The notes below the pieces were generated by a model. The model did no database searches. It had not been told where the DNA came from and saw only the letters and a list, made by a program, of their open reading frames with translations. DNA of 64,000 nucleotides from Oryzomonas japonica (GTDB taxonomy: Bacteria; Desulfobacterota; Desulfuromonadia; Geobacterales; Pseudopelobacteraceae): NCBI RefSeq assembly GCF_008802365.1, contig NZ_VZQZ01000002.1, positions 62,001 through 126,000 of the forward strand. Direction: 5' to 3'. This document shows positions 1 to 9,042 of this stretch, in pieces; positions within the stretch are counted from its first letter, which is position 1; every line of letters begins with the position of its first letter. The translations under genes were made by a program, and so were the position numbers.

Positions 1-375
1 TGCGAGACACTGCCGTATATCGTCGGCGCTCCGCAAGGGTGAGGTGGGTTCCAGCAGCATGACTATGTCGGCGCTCTCGCCTTCGTTTCGCAAAGCTTCG
101 ATAAGATATCTCAAGGTATCGATAATCAGGGCATCGTCCGCGGCAAGCCGGGAGGGCCGGGAGTAGACTTCGGCCCCGCTCTCTCCGGCTACCCTGCCAA
201 TCTCGTCGTCGTCGGTGGACACGATGATCCGGTCGATTTCGCCCACCTGCTTCGCAACCTCAACGGTCCAGCACAGCAGAGGCTTTCCCGCCAGCGGCGT
301 TATATTTTTCCGCGGTATCGACTTGCTGCCGCCACGGGCGGGTATGACCGCCAGCACCCTGTTTCCCAGTATCAT
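1..375 (-). CDS. legF: CMP-legionaminate synthetase-like cytidylyltransferase, 3' part cut by window edge
   Basis: Partial gene; only the first 125 codons lie in the window and no stop is reached. The N-terminus reads VIPARGGSKSIPRKN, the nucleotide-binding signature of CMP-sialic acid/CMP-nonulosonate synthetases (NeuA/LegF/PseF family), followed by KPLLCWTVEVA and STDDDEIGRVA. Such enzymes join CTP to a nonulosonic acid, giving the activated donor for a glycosyltransferase in the cytoplasm. ATG at 375 has GGAGG about 10 nt upstream. It is the last visible gene of the minus-strand run, 36 nt after ptmE. The legionaminate assignment rather than sialate or pseudaminate rests on the neighbouring leg genes, not on this fragment alone. 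Confidence 0.85.
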   Translation of the reverse strand, partial: MILGNRVLAVIPARGGSKSIPRKNITPLAGKPLLCWTVEVAKQVGEIDRIIVSTDDDEIGRVAGESGAEVYSRPSRLAADDALIIDTLRYLIEALRNEGESADIVMLLEPTSPLRSADDIRQCLA

Positions 376-411
376 CTCTTCACTGCCTCCATGGCTGCAT
401 TGTCCGCAGCA

Positions 412-1476
412 TCAAAAATTCAGGTGCAAGGTATCCAACGCCTTTTTGTATTCGGCCCATTCCCCGACATCAATCCACGACTTTTCGCTGACGGGGTAGA
501 TGCCGACCTTGCCCCCGGCCTCCTTTACCTTCTCGATAAGATGGGTAAAATGGAAAAATTCATTTTCCGGGATGAAGCTCAATGTTTCCGGTTTAACCAC
601 ATACAAACCGGTATTTACCAGGAAGTTGTATTCGGGTTTTTCACGTATCCTGCTCAGGATACCGCCGTTTTCCACCTCGCAGACACCGTACGGTATGTTG
701 TAGTTCTTGAGGGAAGCCACCAGGGTGATGTCGTTGTCGTTGGCAAGGTGGTGCTCCACCACATCCGAGTAATCGGCCTTGATGATGACGTCGCAGTTCG
801 TCACGATCAGGGGAGTGTCGATCTTGCCGTTCAGATACCGCAGGCTGCCGGCAGTCCCCAATGGCTTGTCCTCGTATATGTACTCGATGGTGTAGGCGGG
901 GCCTAGTTCCTCGAAATAGGATTTGATTATCTTCGACTTGTAATTGACGGAGATGTAGAATTTGTCGACCCCGCAGACAACGAATGAATCGATTATGGTC
1001 TCAATGACGGTCTTGTCGCCGAGTGGGATCAGCGGTTTCGGCAGTATCTTGGTAAAAGGATCGAGCCGTGTCCCCTTCCCACCGGCCATGATGACCACCG
1101 GCAGGCGGATCGGCGTGAGTTGCCTGCCAGCCTGCACCTCTCCGAAGACATTCTCCCAGAGTAGGACCTCGATGATCTCCCTTTTCCCGTTGACGACCGG
1201 AATGCACCCTATCTTCTTCTCCAACATCGTGGTCTTGATCTGTTCCAGATCGTAACCGGCAGTTGCAAGGCACGGCATCGTGTTGCAGATGCTCTCCACC
1301 GTGCCGTCAAGGCTTCCTTCCGCCAGAATCCAGCGCCGGATGTCGCCGTCCGTCAGGGTGCCGATCAGACGCTCTTCGCCGTCAACGACAAACAGGGTTC
1401 TTCGTTCGGTTTCTTCAAGCTGCAGCAAGGCATCCTTGATCCGTGAACCGTTCTTGATCATGAGCGTGGTAATCAT
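412..1476 (-). CDS. ptmE: CBS-domain sugar-1-phosphate nucleotidyltransferase (PtmE type)
   Basis: 354 aa. Residues about 1-115 hold a pair of CBS motifs (TLFVVDGEERLIGTLTDGDI and a second repeat ending in IPVVNGKREI). Residues about 125-354 form a nucleotidyltransferase domain with the signature VIMAGGKGTRLDPFT, followed by KPLIPLGDKTVIE. This CBS plus NTP-transferase layout is that of PtmE, which in Campylobacter makes GDP-glucosamine as the entry step to legionaminic acid. The CBS pair probably senses adenosine nucleotides, which is family knowledge. It lies 11 nt downstream of legG and upstream of legF, the same order as in Campylobacter jejuni. The nucleotide used (GTP or UTP) cannot be read from sequence. 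Confidence 0.82.
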   Translation of the reverse strand: MITTLMIKNGSRIKDALLQLEETERRTLFVVDGEERLIGTLTDGDIRRWILAEGSLDGTVESICNTMPCLATAGYDLEQIKTTMLEKKIGCIPVVNGKREIIEVLLWENVFGEVQAGRQLTPIRLPVVIMAGGKGTRLDPFTKILPKPLIPLGDKTVIETIIDSFVVCGVDKFYISVNYKSKIIKSYFEELGPAYTIEYIYEDKPLGTAGSLRYLNGKIDTPLIVTNCDVIIKADYSDVVEHHLANDNDITLVASLKNYNIPYGVCEVENGGILSRIREKPEYNFLVNTGLYVVKPETLSFIPENEFFHFTHLIEKVKEAGGKVGIYPVSEKSWIDVGEWAEYKKALDTLHLNF

Positions 1477-1487
1477 AAAAAGACCTT

Positions 1488-2675
1488 TCAGGCCAAATCC
1501 CGGAACTCTTTTCGGATGAGATCTTTCGAGAGTTTTATGGTCTTCAGCTTTTCCTTGATCCGCAGTGATGTCTTTCCATCCCGAAACCGGTCATAGGGAT
1601 TGCCCATAGTCTCCAGGCCGGCCCTGAAATCCTGGGAGAGCGCCCGGCTAATACCTTCTCCGATCGATTCGGTCGAGGTATCGGCATCGATCACATTGGC
1701 CGCCCGCATCCGCCCCCTCTGGCGTTCGCCGATGTTGACGACCGGCAGTCCGAAGGAAGGTGCCTCAATCAAACCACTCGAAGAATTCCCCAGCATCAGG
1801 TCGAGGCTTTTCAGGCAACTCAAATACTTAAGCTGGCCAAGACTGTCAAAAAGCTTGAACCTGTGCGGGTTTGCCCTGCAGAACTCCTCAACCCTGGCGT
1901 TGATGATGCTGCCGCCCGTATCCGCGTTTGCCTTGGTGAAGACCGCCTTGATGCCCGAGGCTAAGATCGCTGCGAGCAGATTGTCGATCTGTTCCCGAGC
2001 CGTGCCCTGCTCGGTGGTAACCGGATGATAGGTGACAATGGCAACGATCCCTTCCAGCTTGAACTGGAGCGCAGTTTCCAGCTCATTGCGGTCCAACAGG
2101 GGCAGCCGGTACAGGGCGTCAAGCCCCGGCGCACCAAAATTGAAGGTAACGTCGGGGTTTTCCCCCATCTGCAGAATCCGTTTGCGGTAGGTTTCAGTAG
2201 CCGGAAAATGGATACTTGCCATCTTGGTCACGGAATGCCTGAACACCTCGTCAATGGCCCCCTGGCTGGTTTCACCGCCATGGATGTGGGCCAACGGGAT
2301 GCGGAATACCACCGCCGCAAGGGCGATCGGGACGATCTCGAACCTGTCCCCCAGGAGCACAACGATATCCGGCCCGATCTCCTTCAAGGCATCGGCAAAG
2401 GAGATCATCGCCACTCCCATGGATTTGACGACCCCACTCTCGCTGTCGGAGGAGAGCAACATCTCGATCCGCTTGTCGATGCGAAATCCGTCCTTCTCGA
2501 TGACATCGGCGGTCATGCCGAATGTTGCCGCAAGATGCATGCCCGTAGCAATTACACTCAACACCAGATCGGAATCACCCTCGATCTCCTTCATGAGCCA
2601 GTAGAGCAGCCCGTAATCGGCCCGTGTCGTGGTGACCACGCAGATTTTACGTTTTTTTACGCCAAGTAATGCCAT
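1488..2675 (-). CDS. legG: Hydrolysing NDP-sugar 2-epimerase, legionaminate pathway
   Basis: 395 aa, typical length for the NeuC/LegG family. Seen motifs: N-terminal VVTTTRADYGLLY, LLGDRFE near residue 95, HIHGGETSQGAIDE with the catalytic-region histidines, and GNSSSGLIEAPSFGLPVVNIG in the C-terminal Rossmann half with the following ERQRGR. Enzymes of this family remove NDP while inverting C2, here expected to release 2,4-diacetamido-2,4,6-trideoxymannose for LegI. The start overlaps the end of legI by 19 nt, so translation is probably coupled. A sialic-acid NeuC role is less likely because an aminotransferase, acetyltransferase and dehydratase for a di-N-acetylated sugar are encoded next door. 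Confidence 0.85.
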   Translation of the reverse strand: MALLGVKKRKICVVTTTRADYGLLYWLMKEIEGDSDLVLSVIATGMHLAATFGMTADVIEKDGFRIDKRIEMLLSSDSESGVVKSMGVAMISFADALKEIGPDIVVLLGDRFEIVPIALAAVVFRIPLAHIHGGETSQGAIDEVFRHSVTKMASIHFPATETYRKRILQMGENPDVTFNFGAPGLDALYRLPLLDRNELETALQFKLEGIVAIVTYHPVTTEQGTAREQIDNLLAAILASGIKAVFTKANADTGGSIINARVEEFCRANPHRFKLFDSLGQLKYLSCLKSLDLMLGNSSSGLIEAPSFGLPVVNIGERQRGRMRAANVIDADTSTESIGEGISRALSQDFRAGLETMGNPYDRFRDGKTSLRIKEKLKTIKLSKDLIRKEFRDLA

Positions 2676-3676
2676 TTCAGCACGTCATCCTTTGCAATCG
2701 TCTTGTTGACCCTCAACCCGACCAGTTTCTCCATGTCTTTCGGCTGCACACCGTACCCCGGCCGCTTGACCGTCAGCTTATCGATAGAGATAATCTCGCC
2801 CTCCGCAATCGTTTCCGCAGCAACAACGCTCTTTCGGGCAATATCGATGTTCTTCAACTCGCAGGGGGCCGGCCTCTTGATGCCGTCACCCATGGCCTGC
2901 TCAACGTTCCTGATCGCCTGGACCATGCGCATGAAATCCGCCGGATTGAGCGACGCCTTGTGGTCAGGCCCCTCCATGGCATTGTCCAGGGTAAAATGTT
3001 TCTCGATAACCCTGGCGCCGAGTGAAACCGCCGCCAGGGGGATCTCGATACCCGGAGTATGGTCCGAGTAGCCCACCGCCGCCCTGAAGGCCTCCCGCAG
3101 CGTGAGCATGGCGTTCAGGTTGATCTCCCCATAGGGTGCGGGGTACTCGGTGACGCAATGGAGCAGGGTGACGCAAGGATTTCCGCACGCATGGAATATC
3201 CCGAGGGCCTCTTCGACCTCGCCCAGGGTGGACATACCGGTGGACAGGATCACCGGCTTCCCCTTTCGTGCGATATGTTCCAGCAAAGGATGGTTGGTGA
3301 TCTCGCCCGACGGGACCTTGAAGGTGGACATGCCGAGCGAATCCAAGAGGTCCGCGCTCTCCTCATCGAAGGGGCTCGACATGAACTCTATGCCGCACCG
3401 GTGGCAGTGAGCGAACAACTCCCTGAAATCCCCCTCTTTGAGTTCGAGCCTCTTCAGCATCTCGAACTGGGAATCCCCTCCCGTTGCGTCGCGTTTTTGA
3501 TAATCCGCCTTTGCCGCGCTCCTGGTAACCAGTTTCTCGGCCTTGAAGGTCTGGAACTTGACGGCATCGGCCCCGCACAGCCTCGCGGCATCGACAAGCT
3601 CTTTGGCGATTTCCAGAGAGCCGTTGTGATTCACGCCGGCCTCGGCAATGATATAGGTCCTCTGTTCACGCATCAT
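2657..3676 (-). CDS. legI: N,N'-diacetyllegionaminate synthase (NeuB family)
   Basis: 339 aa from the ATG at 3676. An upstream in-frame extension exists but lies inside legH. The chosen start overlaps the legH stop by 4 nt (ATGA) and has GAAGAGGA upstream. Motifs: IIAEAGVNHNGSLEIAKEL at the N-terminus, DAVKFQTFKAEKL, ILSTGMSTLGEVEEA, EYPAPYGEINLNAM, and VIEKHFTLD in the TIM barrel. The last 60 residues form an SAF (antifreeze-like) domain. The family condenses phosphoenolpyruvate with a 6-carbon amino sugar to form a nine-carbon nonulosonic acid. Neighbours point to the legionaminate substrate rather than N-acetylmannosamine. Confidence 0.88.
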   Translation of the reverse strand: MMREQRTYIIAEAGVNHNGSLEIAKELVDAARLCGADAVKFQTFKAEKLVTRSAAKADYQKRDATGGDSQFEMLKRLELKEGDFRELFAHCHRCGIEFMSSPFDEESADLLDSLGMSTFKVPSGEITNHPLLEHIARKGKPVILSTGMSTLGEVEEALGIFHACGNPCVTLLHCVTEYPAPYGEINLNAMLTLREAFRAAVGYSDHTPGIEIPLAAVSLGARVIEKHFTLDNAMEGPDHKASLNPADFMRMVQAIRNVEQAMGDGIKRPAPCELKNIDIARKSVVAAETIAEGEIISIDKLTVKRPGYGVQPKDMEKLVGLRVNKTIAKDDVLKWHYLA

Positions 3677-4302
3677 CTGATCCTCTTCGCGGGGTTGCCC
3701 ACATATGTCCCCGGGATCGTTATATCCTTTACCACCGTGGAGCCGGCGCCGATCAGGCAATTGGGGCAGATGCCCACGCCCTGGATAACGTTTGCCCCGG
3801 TTCCGATCAGGCAGTTGTCCCCCACGGCTACCCCACCGCTGAGCGTGACACCGGGCGCGATATGGACGTTATCCCCTATCCGGCAGTCATGCTCGACCGT
3901 GCTGTTCGTGTTGAGGATGCAGGCACGCCCGATCTGTGAGCCGCTGTTGACCACCACCCCGTCCAGTACGGCTGTTCCCGCCCCGAGCCGGACCTCCTCG
4001 TTGACAACGGCATGGGGAGACACCACCGGAGGAAACCCGTAACCGAGCGCAAGGAGTTCGTTCTGAAGTCTGATCCTCCGGTCTGAAGCGTCGATCTTTC
4101 CTATGCCGATAATTGCCCGGCAACCGGCATCTTTCCGTATCATCTCCGCGAGGATACTGTCATTACCGAGATACGGGGCCCCGAGAATCAGCCCATTGTT
4201 CTGCCGGTCCGTATAACCGGCAATGTCATAGCCGGATTTTTTCAGGACGCAGATCAGGACCTTTGCATGTCCGCCTCCGCCGATGACGACCACCCTATCC
4301 AT
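3673..4302 (-). CDS. legH: Sugar O/N-acyltransferase, PglD-like (legionaminate N-acetyltransferase)
   Basis: 209 aa from ATG at 4302, overlapping the legC stop by 8 nt. The N-terminal third is a small Rossmann-type domain (VVVIGGGGHAKVLICVL). From residue about 95 a left-handed beta-helix of hexapeptide repeats follows (IGDNVHIAPGVTLSGGVAVG), with the active-site-type histidine in TVEHDC. This is the NeuD/PglD/LegH layout. It is expected to acetylate the 4-amino group of the sugar made by LegC, using acetyl-CoA. Placed between legC and legI in the same order as known leg clusters. Specificity is inferred from context. Confidence 0.82.
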   Translation of the reverse strand: MDRVVVIGGGGHAKVLICVLKKSGYDIAGYTDRQNNGLILGAPYLGNDSILAEMIRKDAGCRAIIGIGKIDASDRRIRLQNELLALGYGFPPVVSPHAVVNEEVRLGAGTAVLDGVVVNSGSQIGRACILNTNSTVEHDCRIGDNVHIAPGVTLSGGVAVGDNCLIGTGANVIQGVGICPNCLIGAGSTVVKDITIPGTYVGNPAKRIR

Positions 4303-5464
4303 GGCGCAACCGCTCGGCCACAAACGCAACCTCGCCCTTCGTGATACCCACGCTGCAGGGAATATTCAACGTTATCTCCAGCATCCGGCACGCCTTTTCG
4401 ATATGATACTGCTGACAATCGCGGTAGGGGACCTGGAGGTGATTCAGATGCCAGACGGGTCTCGTCTGGACCCCCACCCCCTTCAGGTATGCCATCACTT
4501 CCTCCCGGTCTTTCCCGTAGCGGTTGCTGTCGATCTGCAATGCATACATCCAGTGATTGTTCCGCGCATAGGGGGGGGCGTCCGCAAGGGTCAGGCCGTC
4601 GATGTGGTCTATCGTATCCTTGTATCTCAGGAAGTTTTCCCGTTTCAACTCCAGAAATCCGGGCAGGAGTTCCAGCTGTGCCACCCCGATCGCGGCCTGG
4701 ACGTTGGTCAGACGGAAGTTGTAACCGACCTCGTTATGAACATATCTGACCTCATCGTCCTTTGCCTGGGTGGTCAGATATCGCGCCCTTTCGGCATATT
4801 TTGGAATGTTGGTAACGATCATCCCCCCGCCGCCCGTCGTGATGATCTTGTTGCCGTTGAAGGAAAAACAGCCCACATCCCCGATGGTTCCCGTATGCCT
4901 CCCCGCCAACTCCGGATTGAGATAACGGGTGCCCAGGCTCTCGGTCGCATCCTCGATGATGCTGATGTTGCGGTCGCGGCAGGCAGCGGCGAGTTCATGC
5001 ATCCTGACCGCATTGCCGAATATGTGGACGGGGATTATGGCGGCAATCCTTCTTCCGGTTCGCTTGTTGAAGGTAACGCCACGCTGGATTTCAGTCTCGT
5101 CCCGTAGAAAATCAAGGGCTTTTTCCACGTCAATGTTGTAGAAATTGTCGCAATCCATGAAGACCGGGGCGGCACCCAGGTAGTTCACGGCATTCACCGG
5201 GGCAATGAACGTGAGGGTCGGGACGATAACCTCATCGCCGGGGAGCACGCCAACAACCCTGAGCGCCACCTGGAGCGCCGCGGTCCCATTGACGCAGGCA
5301 ACGGCGTGGGAGGAGCCGACGAAAGAGCTGAACTCTTCCTCGAACCGTTCAACGTACTTGCCGGCCGTGGAAACCCACCCCGTATCCAGGCACTCCTTGA
5401 CATAGTTCCATTCATTGCCCTTCAGGGACGGAACTGAGAGCGGTATCATTTTCGGAGTATCCAT
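4295..5464 (-). CDS. legC: PLP-dependent nucleotide-sugar aminotransferase, LegC type
   Basis: 389 aa. The reading frame stays open into legB, but similarity to the family begins at MDTPKMIPLSVPSLKGNEW. ATG at 5464 has AGGGGG just upstream; 5449 is an alternative start. DegT/DnrJ/EryC1 fold: DTGWVSTAGKYVERFEEEF, NGTAALQVALRVVGVLPGDE, IIEDATESLG and the PLP-lysine region CFSFNGNKIITTGGGG. It transfers an amino group to C4 of the 4-keto sugar from LegB. The stop overlaps the start of legH. Family and context agree well. Glutamate as amino donor is family knowledge. Confidence 0.85.
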   Translation of the reverse strand: MDTPKMIPLSVPSLKGNEWNYVKECLDTGWVSTAGKYVERFEEEFSSFVGSSHAVACVNGTAALQVALRVVGVLPGDEVIVPTLTFIAPVNAVNYLGAAPVFMDCDNFYNIDVEKALDFLRDETEIQRGVTFNKRTGRRIAAIIPVHIFGNAVRMHELAAACRDRNISIIEDATESLGTRYLNPELAGRHTGTIGDVGCFSFNGNKIITTGGGGMIVTNIPKYAERARYLTTQAKDDEVRYVHNEVGYNFRLTNVQAAIGVAQLELLPGFLELKRENFLRYKDTIDHIDGLTLADAPPYARNNHWMYALQIDSNRYGKDREEVMAYLKGVGVQTRPVWHLNHLQVPYRDCQQYHIEKACRMLEITLNIPCSVGITKGEVAFVAERLRHG

Positions 5465-5483
5465 ACGCCCCCTATAAGATCGT

Positions 5484-6494
5484 TCAGATGTTGTAGATAT
5501 GAGGCTTGTACAACTTGAGGTTTTCCGGAAGGGTGAACCACTCGATTGTTCGGGCAAGCCCCCTTCGCAGCCCTTCGAGGCCGGCATAGTTCTGTTCGTG
5601 CTTGAGCAGCCGCTTCGCCTTGGCGGTATCGGCCCAGAGCCTCTCCACCTCGCTCTTTTCGGGCCTGAGCCGCTCCTGATCGGTGACAATCTCTATGTCA
5701 ACCCCCATGATATCGGCAATCATCCGGGCCGTGTCTCCCATGGAAATCTCATAGTTGCTGCCGATATTGATCACCTCACCCACGGCTGCATCGCATTGGG
5801 CGACCGCCATGAATCCGGCAACCGTGTCGGCCACGTAGTTGAGGTCGCGCGTCGGATGGAGCGCACCAAGCCTGATAGTGCGAGCCCCGGACGCAATCTG
5901 GGTAATGACCGTCGGCACAAAGGCCCGCGCGGATTGTCTCGGTCCGTAGGTGTTGAAAGGACGGATTATGGCAACCGGCGTTTCAAAGGAATGATAAAAG
6001 GACAAGGCGAGTTGGTCGGCGCCAATCTTGGAAGCGGAGTACGGCGACTGACCCTGGAGAGGATGTTCTTCGGTTATGGGCACAAAGCGGGCCGTGCCGT
6101 AAACCTCGCTGGTCGATGTATGCACCACCTTTGCCACCCCCAACTCGCGAGCGGCCTGAAGGACATTCAGGGTCCCCTTGATATTGGTGTCGACATAGGT
6201 ATCCGGCGAATGGTAGGAATAGGGGATCGCTATGAGCGCAGCCAGGTGAAGAACGATATCGCACCCCGTCATGGCCTGTTTCACCCCGTGGGGGTCACGG
6301 ATATCGCCGCTAAAGACGTCCAGCGACGTCAACAATTCCGGGGCGAGGCTGTCCAGCCATCCCCAGGAATTGAACGAATTGTAACAGACAAAGGCGCGAA
6401 CGTCGCAGCCGCACCGTACGAGTTCCTCGGTGAGGTGAGAGCCGATAAACCCGTCGGCACCGGTCACAAGAATTTTTTTGTTTCTCAGGTCCAT
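5484..6494 (-). CDS. legB: NAD-dependent nucleotide-sugar 4,6-dehydratase, LegB type
   Basis: 336 aa short-chain dehydrogenase/epimerase-type protein. The N-terminal Rossmann motif is VTGADGFIGSHLTEEL. The active-site motif is YSASK preceded by TSTSEVYGTARF, and IIRPFNTYGPRQSARAF follows. This composition fits dehydratases acting on NDP-GlcNAc that keep C5 configuration (LegB), the first committed step of the legionaminate branch. It stands 19 nt upstream of legC and 52 nt downstream of the pyruvyltransferase-like gene. PseB-type inverting dehydratases are the alternative, but the NeuC-like LegG and PtmE in the cluster argue for the legionaminate route. Confidence 0.82.
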   Translation of the reverse strand: MDLRNKKILVTGADGFIGSHLTEELVRCGCDVRAFVCYNSFNSWGWLDSLAPELLTSLDVFSGDIRDPHGVKQAMTGCDIVLHLAALIAIPYSYHSPDTYVDTNIKGTLNVLQAARELGVAKVVHTSTSEVYGTARFVPITEEHPLQGQSPYSASKIGADQLALSFYHSFETPVAIIRPFNTYGPRQSARAFVPTVITQIASGARTIRLGALHPTRDLNYVADTVAGFMAVAQCDAAVGEVINIGSNYEISMGDTARMIADIMGVDIEIVTDQERLRPEKSEVERLWADTAKAKRLLKHEQNYAGLEGLRRGLARTIEWFTLPENLKLYKPHIYNI

Positions 6495-6546
6495 TGATGC
6501 TCTCTTTTCCGTGTCAAGCGTGGCGGCGGACCTGCCCCGGCGTGCC

Positions 6547-7881
6547 TTACCGGGGCTCCGAGTCCTTAGCCTTAATATGCCCGGCTATGACATCGGGCAA
6601 CCTCTTTGCCTCGCGGCATCGCTTCCCGGCAACAGCTCGTATGGTCGCCCGCAACGATTCTCCCTGTTTAAGGTACTCCCGCGCCAATTCAAGTATTTCA
6701 TCGATCTCCCCGCTGGAGGGGAAAACAGGAAACTCGCGGACATATTCATACTCAAGAAGCTTCTGCAGACTGAGCATCTTGTGGGCGCTGGACCCGAGGA
6801 AGATGCACGGCGTTCCGCCCAGTGAAGCGAGGATAGTGGGATGATATCTGCCGGAGATGAAGAGGCGGGCATTTGCCAGAATTGCCCCTCCCATGAACAC
6901 CGAGGTATTGACCGGGACAAACCCCACCCCGGCTTCGGCTGCAACCGTCCGGAGAAAGACATCCCCCCCGCAGTTTTCCGTGAGATATACCGGATACCCC
7001 AGTCCCTGAACCTTTTCCAGAAGGCGCGCAAAATGGGGTACTGCTGCTGTTTTGTCTTTCGCGGCCAGGGCGCTTCCGCCGATGCAGATATAGGGTTTGG
7101 AAAAATCCAGCCGTCCCAGATTGCGCCTGTTCTCCGGAAAGGGCATGATGAAGTCACCGTTTGCCGGGATTTCCGAGGCGCTTTTTTCGATGTACGGATA
7201 CCAACTGAAAAGGGAATCGGGGACAAGGCTGCAATCGGCGTCCGGCATCTCGCTTTTCACATACTCCAAGGACTGGTAATCACGCACGATGACCCCGTGA
7301 CAACGGGACAGCGTCCTCCGGGCAAATGCGAGGGTGGTATTATTTCGCCCGGTGGAAGGACAGTCGGAAACGAGTCCATTGGCAAAAACCACCTTCTTGC
7401 TCAGATGCAGACCCAACTCGGCCATACCCAGCAGAAACAGCACTTCCCTTCGCGGCGGGGTGGTAAACACAAAATCGCCTTCCCCATGGATAACGAGGAG
7501 GTCTGCGTTGTACGCCTTCTCATAGAGCTCGCCGATCTCCCTGTGGGTGTCCTTGTAACGGAGGATATTGGCAACGGTTTCAGCAGGATCATGGGCAATG
7601 AAATCCTTGGCCCCGAACAACTCTTCCAGCCGCATGTAGTAATCGTACACCCGTCTTTTATGCCGGCTCGCACGCAGCATATTAAAAAACCAGCCATACT
7701 CAGAGGGGAGGAATGTATTAACATATCCGAAACCGGCAGAGTCGAGCTGGAACGTGCTGCCGGGGATGGTATCGCTGATCCGGTATCGCTCCGACAATAT
7801 CTGCAGCAGGGCAATGCTCCCGCCTCGCCCCCCCCAGTTTTGGTATGAACTGTTATCGCCTACCAGTAGAACGTTTGTCAT
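6547..7881 (-). CDS. Polysaccharide pyruvyltransferase-family protein (CsaB/WcaK-like)
   Basis: 444 aa, no signal peptide or membrane segment seen. The start MTNVLLVGDNSSYQNWGGRG resembles the N-terminus of pyruvyltransferase-fold proteins. Internal LLVIHGEGDFVF and a C-terminal GRYHPTILASLGGTPCIFLGSS fit the second half of the GT-B-like PS_pyruv_trans domain. Members add ketal-linked pyruvate to glycans using phosphoenolpyruvate. It lies between the exopolysaccharide glycosyltransferase and legB, so it may decorate the same polymer. The acceptor is unknown. Some family members have lost the pyruvyl function, so the activity is inferred. Confidence 0.7.
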   Translation of the reverse strand: MTNVLLVGDNSSYQNWGGRGGSIALLQILSERYRISDTIPGSTFQLDSAGFGYVNTFLPSEYGWFFNMLRASRHKRRVYDYYMRLEELFGAKDFIAHDPAETVANILRYKDTHREIGELYEKAYNADLLVIHGEGDFVFTTPPRREVLFLLGMAELGLHLSKKVVFANGLVSDCPSTGRNNTTLAFARRTLSRCHGVIVRDYQSLEYVKSEMPDADCSLVPDSLFSWYPYIEKSASEIPANGDFIMPFPENRRNLGRLDFSKPYICIGGSALAAKDKTAAVPHFARLLEKVQGLGYPVYLTENCGGDVFLRTVAAEAGVGFVPVNTSVFMGGAILANARLFISGRYHPTILASLGGTPCIFLGSSAHKMLSLQKLLEYEYVREFPVFPSSGEIDEILELAREYLKQGESLRATIRAVAGKRCREAKRLPDVIAGHIKAKDSEPR

Positions 7882-7913
7882 GGGGTGCTTTCCGCGGGAT
7901 ACGCCGCCCGCCG

Positions 7914-9041
7914 TCAGTCAACAAGCCTCGTATAAATTTTAGCGTAGTTCTCCGCCATTGCACGCGCGGAATACGTACCGACGACTATTTTTTTACATCG
8001 GTCAGCCATTTCTGCCGCCAAAGCCTCATCCACCATGACTCTGCCAATGCCTTCCGACAGGTCAACGGCACGGGGAGCAGGCACCAATACCCCCGCCTTG
8101 CCATGCTGCAAGACCTCGGGGATCCCCCCGACACTGGTCGCGACAACCGGCACCCCCGCCTGCATCGCCTCAAGCAGGACGAGCGGCAGCCCTTCGGTGA
8201 GGGAGGACAATACAAAGACTCTGAAAAACGGCAGATAGTTTCTGGCGTTATCCCTGTAGCCGGGCATGAGTACCCGGTTTTGCAAACCGAGTTCCCGCAC
8301 CTTCTGTTCCAGTTCCCTCCGTAGGTCGCCATCACCCAGGATCACCAAACGGAGGTCCTGACGCTTTGGGGCCAGGATTGCAACCGCCTCGATCAGCCGG
8401 TCAAACCCTTTTTCCCTTGAGAATCGCCCGATGGCGCCAAGGGTATATCCCCCCCGGCAGAAATCTCGAACCTCACGATCTAGTCCCTTGCCATCACCGA
8501 GGTCAACGGGGTCGCCCGCCAAAGGAATGCCGTTCATGACCACTTCCATGCGGAGGCGTGGGCGATTTCTTAATTTGGGATGGCTTTTCATGGCCTCGTT
8601 GACCAGCACGATACGGTCAATGAAATTCAGGGCAAGCGAATCAAACCATTCGTAGAGCATCATGCGGTTGATCTCGCCTGTTCCTGTCCAACCATGTATC
8701 GTCGCGATCATGGGTATTTTGCGGATTCTCCGCGGGATAAGCCCAAGGAGGATATTCCCCTTGTAACCATGGGAATGGAGGAGCGTTGCTTTTTCCCTGC
8801 GGGCAAAACGGAGAATTTCAAGAGCACCCAACACATTGGGCCCCGGCATCATGCGGAAAACCTGCACCTGCAAGCCACGCCGACGGGCCTCTTCTTCAAG
8901 CGGCTTGTCGGCAATAGCATGCTCCCCCATACTGGCCAGGACCGGTTCAAACCCCATCGCAACCTGTTCGCTCATCAGGTTGAGGAGCATAATCTCGGCT
9001 CCGTACAATCCGCCGCTATCAATGACATGCACTATCCTCAT
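7914..9041 (-). CDS. Glycosyltransferase family 4 (group 1)
   Basis: 375 aa from ATG at 9041, one base after the stop of the upstream GT2 gene. The longer open frame runs back into that gene and is rejected. GT-B fold signatures: MRIVHVIDSGGLYGAEIML at the N-terminus, LLHSHGYKGN, GAIGRFSREKGFDRLIEA at the domain 2 entry, and the donor-binding EGLPLVLLEAMQAGVPVVATS with GGIPEV. Likely a cytoplasmic, membrane-associated transferase adding one sugar to the lipid-linked repeat unit of the exopolysaccharide. Donor and linkage cannot be inferred. Confidence 0.85.
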   Translation of the reverse strand: MRIVHVIDSGGLYGAEIMLLNLMSEQVAMGFEPVLASMGEHAIADKPLEEEARRRGLQVQVFRMMPGPNVLGALEILRFARREKATLLHSHGYKGNILLGLIPRRIRKIPMIATIHGWTGTGEINRMMLYEWFDSLALNFIDRIVLVNEAMKSHPKLRNRPRLRMEVVMNGIPLAGDPVDLGDGKGLDREVRDFCRGGYTLGAIGRFSREKGFDRLIEAVAILAPKRQDLRLVILGDGDLRRELEQKVRELGLQNRVLMPGYRDNARNYLPFFRVFVLSSLTEGLPLVLLEAMQAGVPVVATSVGGIPEVLQHGKAGVLVPAPRAVDLSEGIGRVMVDEALAAEMADRCKKIVVGTYSARAMAENYAKIYTRLVD

Positions 9042-9042
9042 C

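Noticed and set aside
5465-5689. Upstream extension of legC
   Set aside because: The extension lies in the legB coding region in another frame and is Ser/Arg-rich; the ATG at 5464 has a ribosome site and fits the family's N-terminus.
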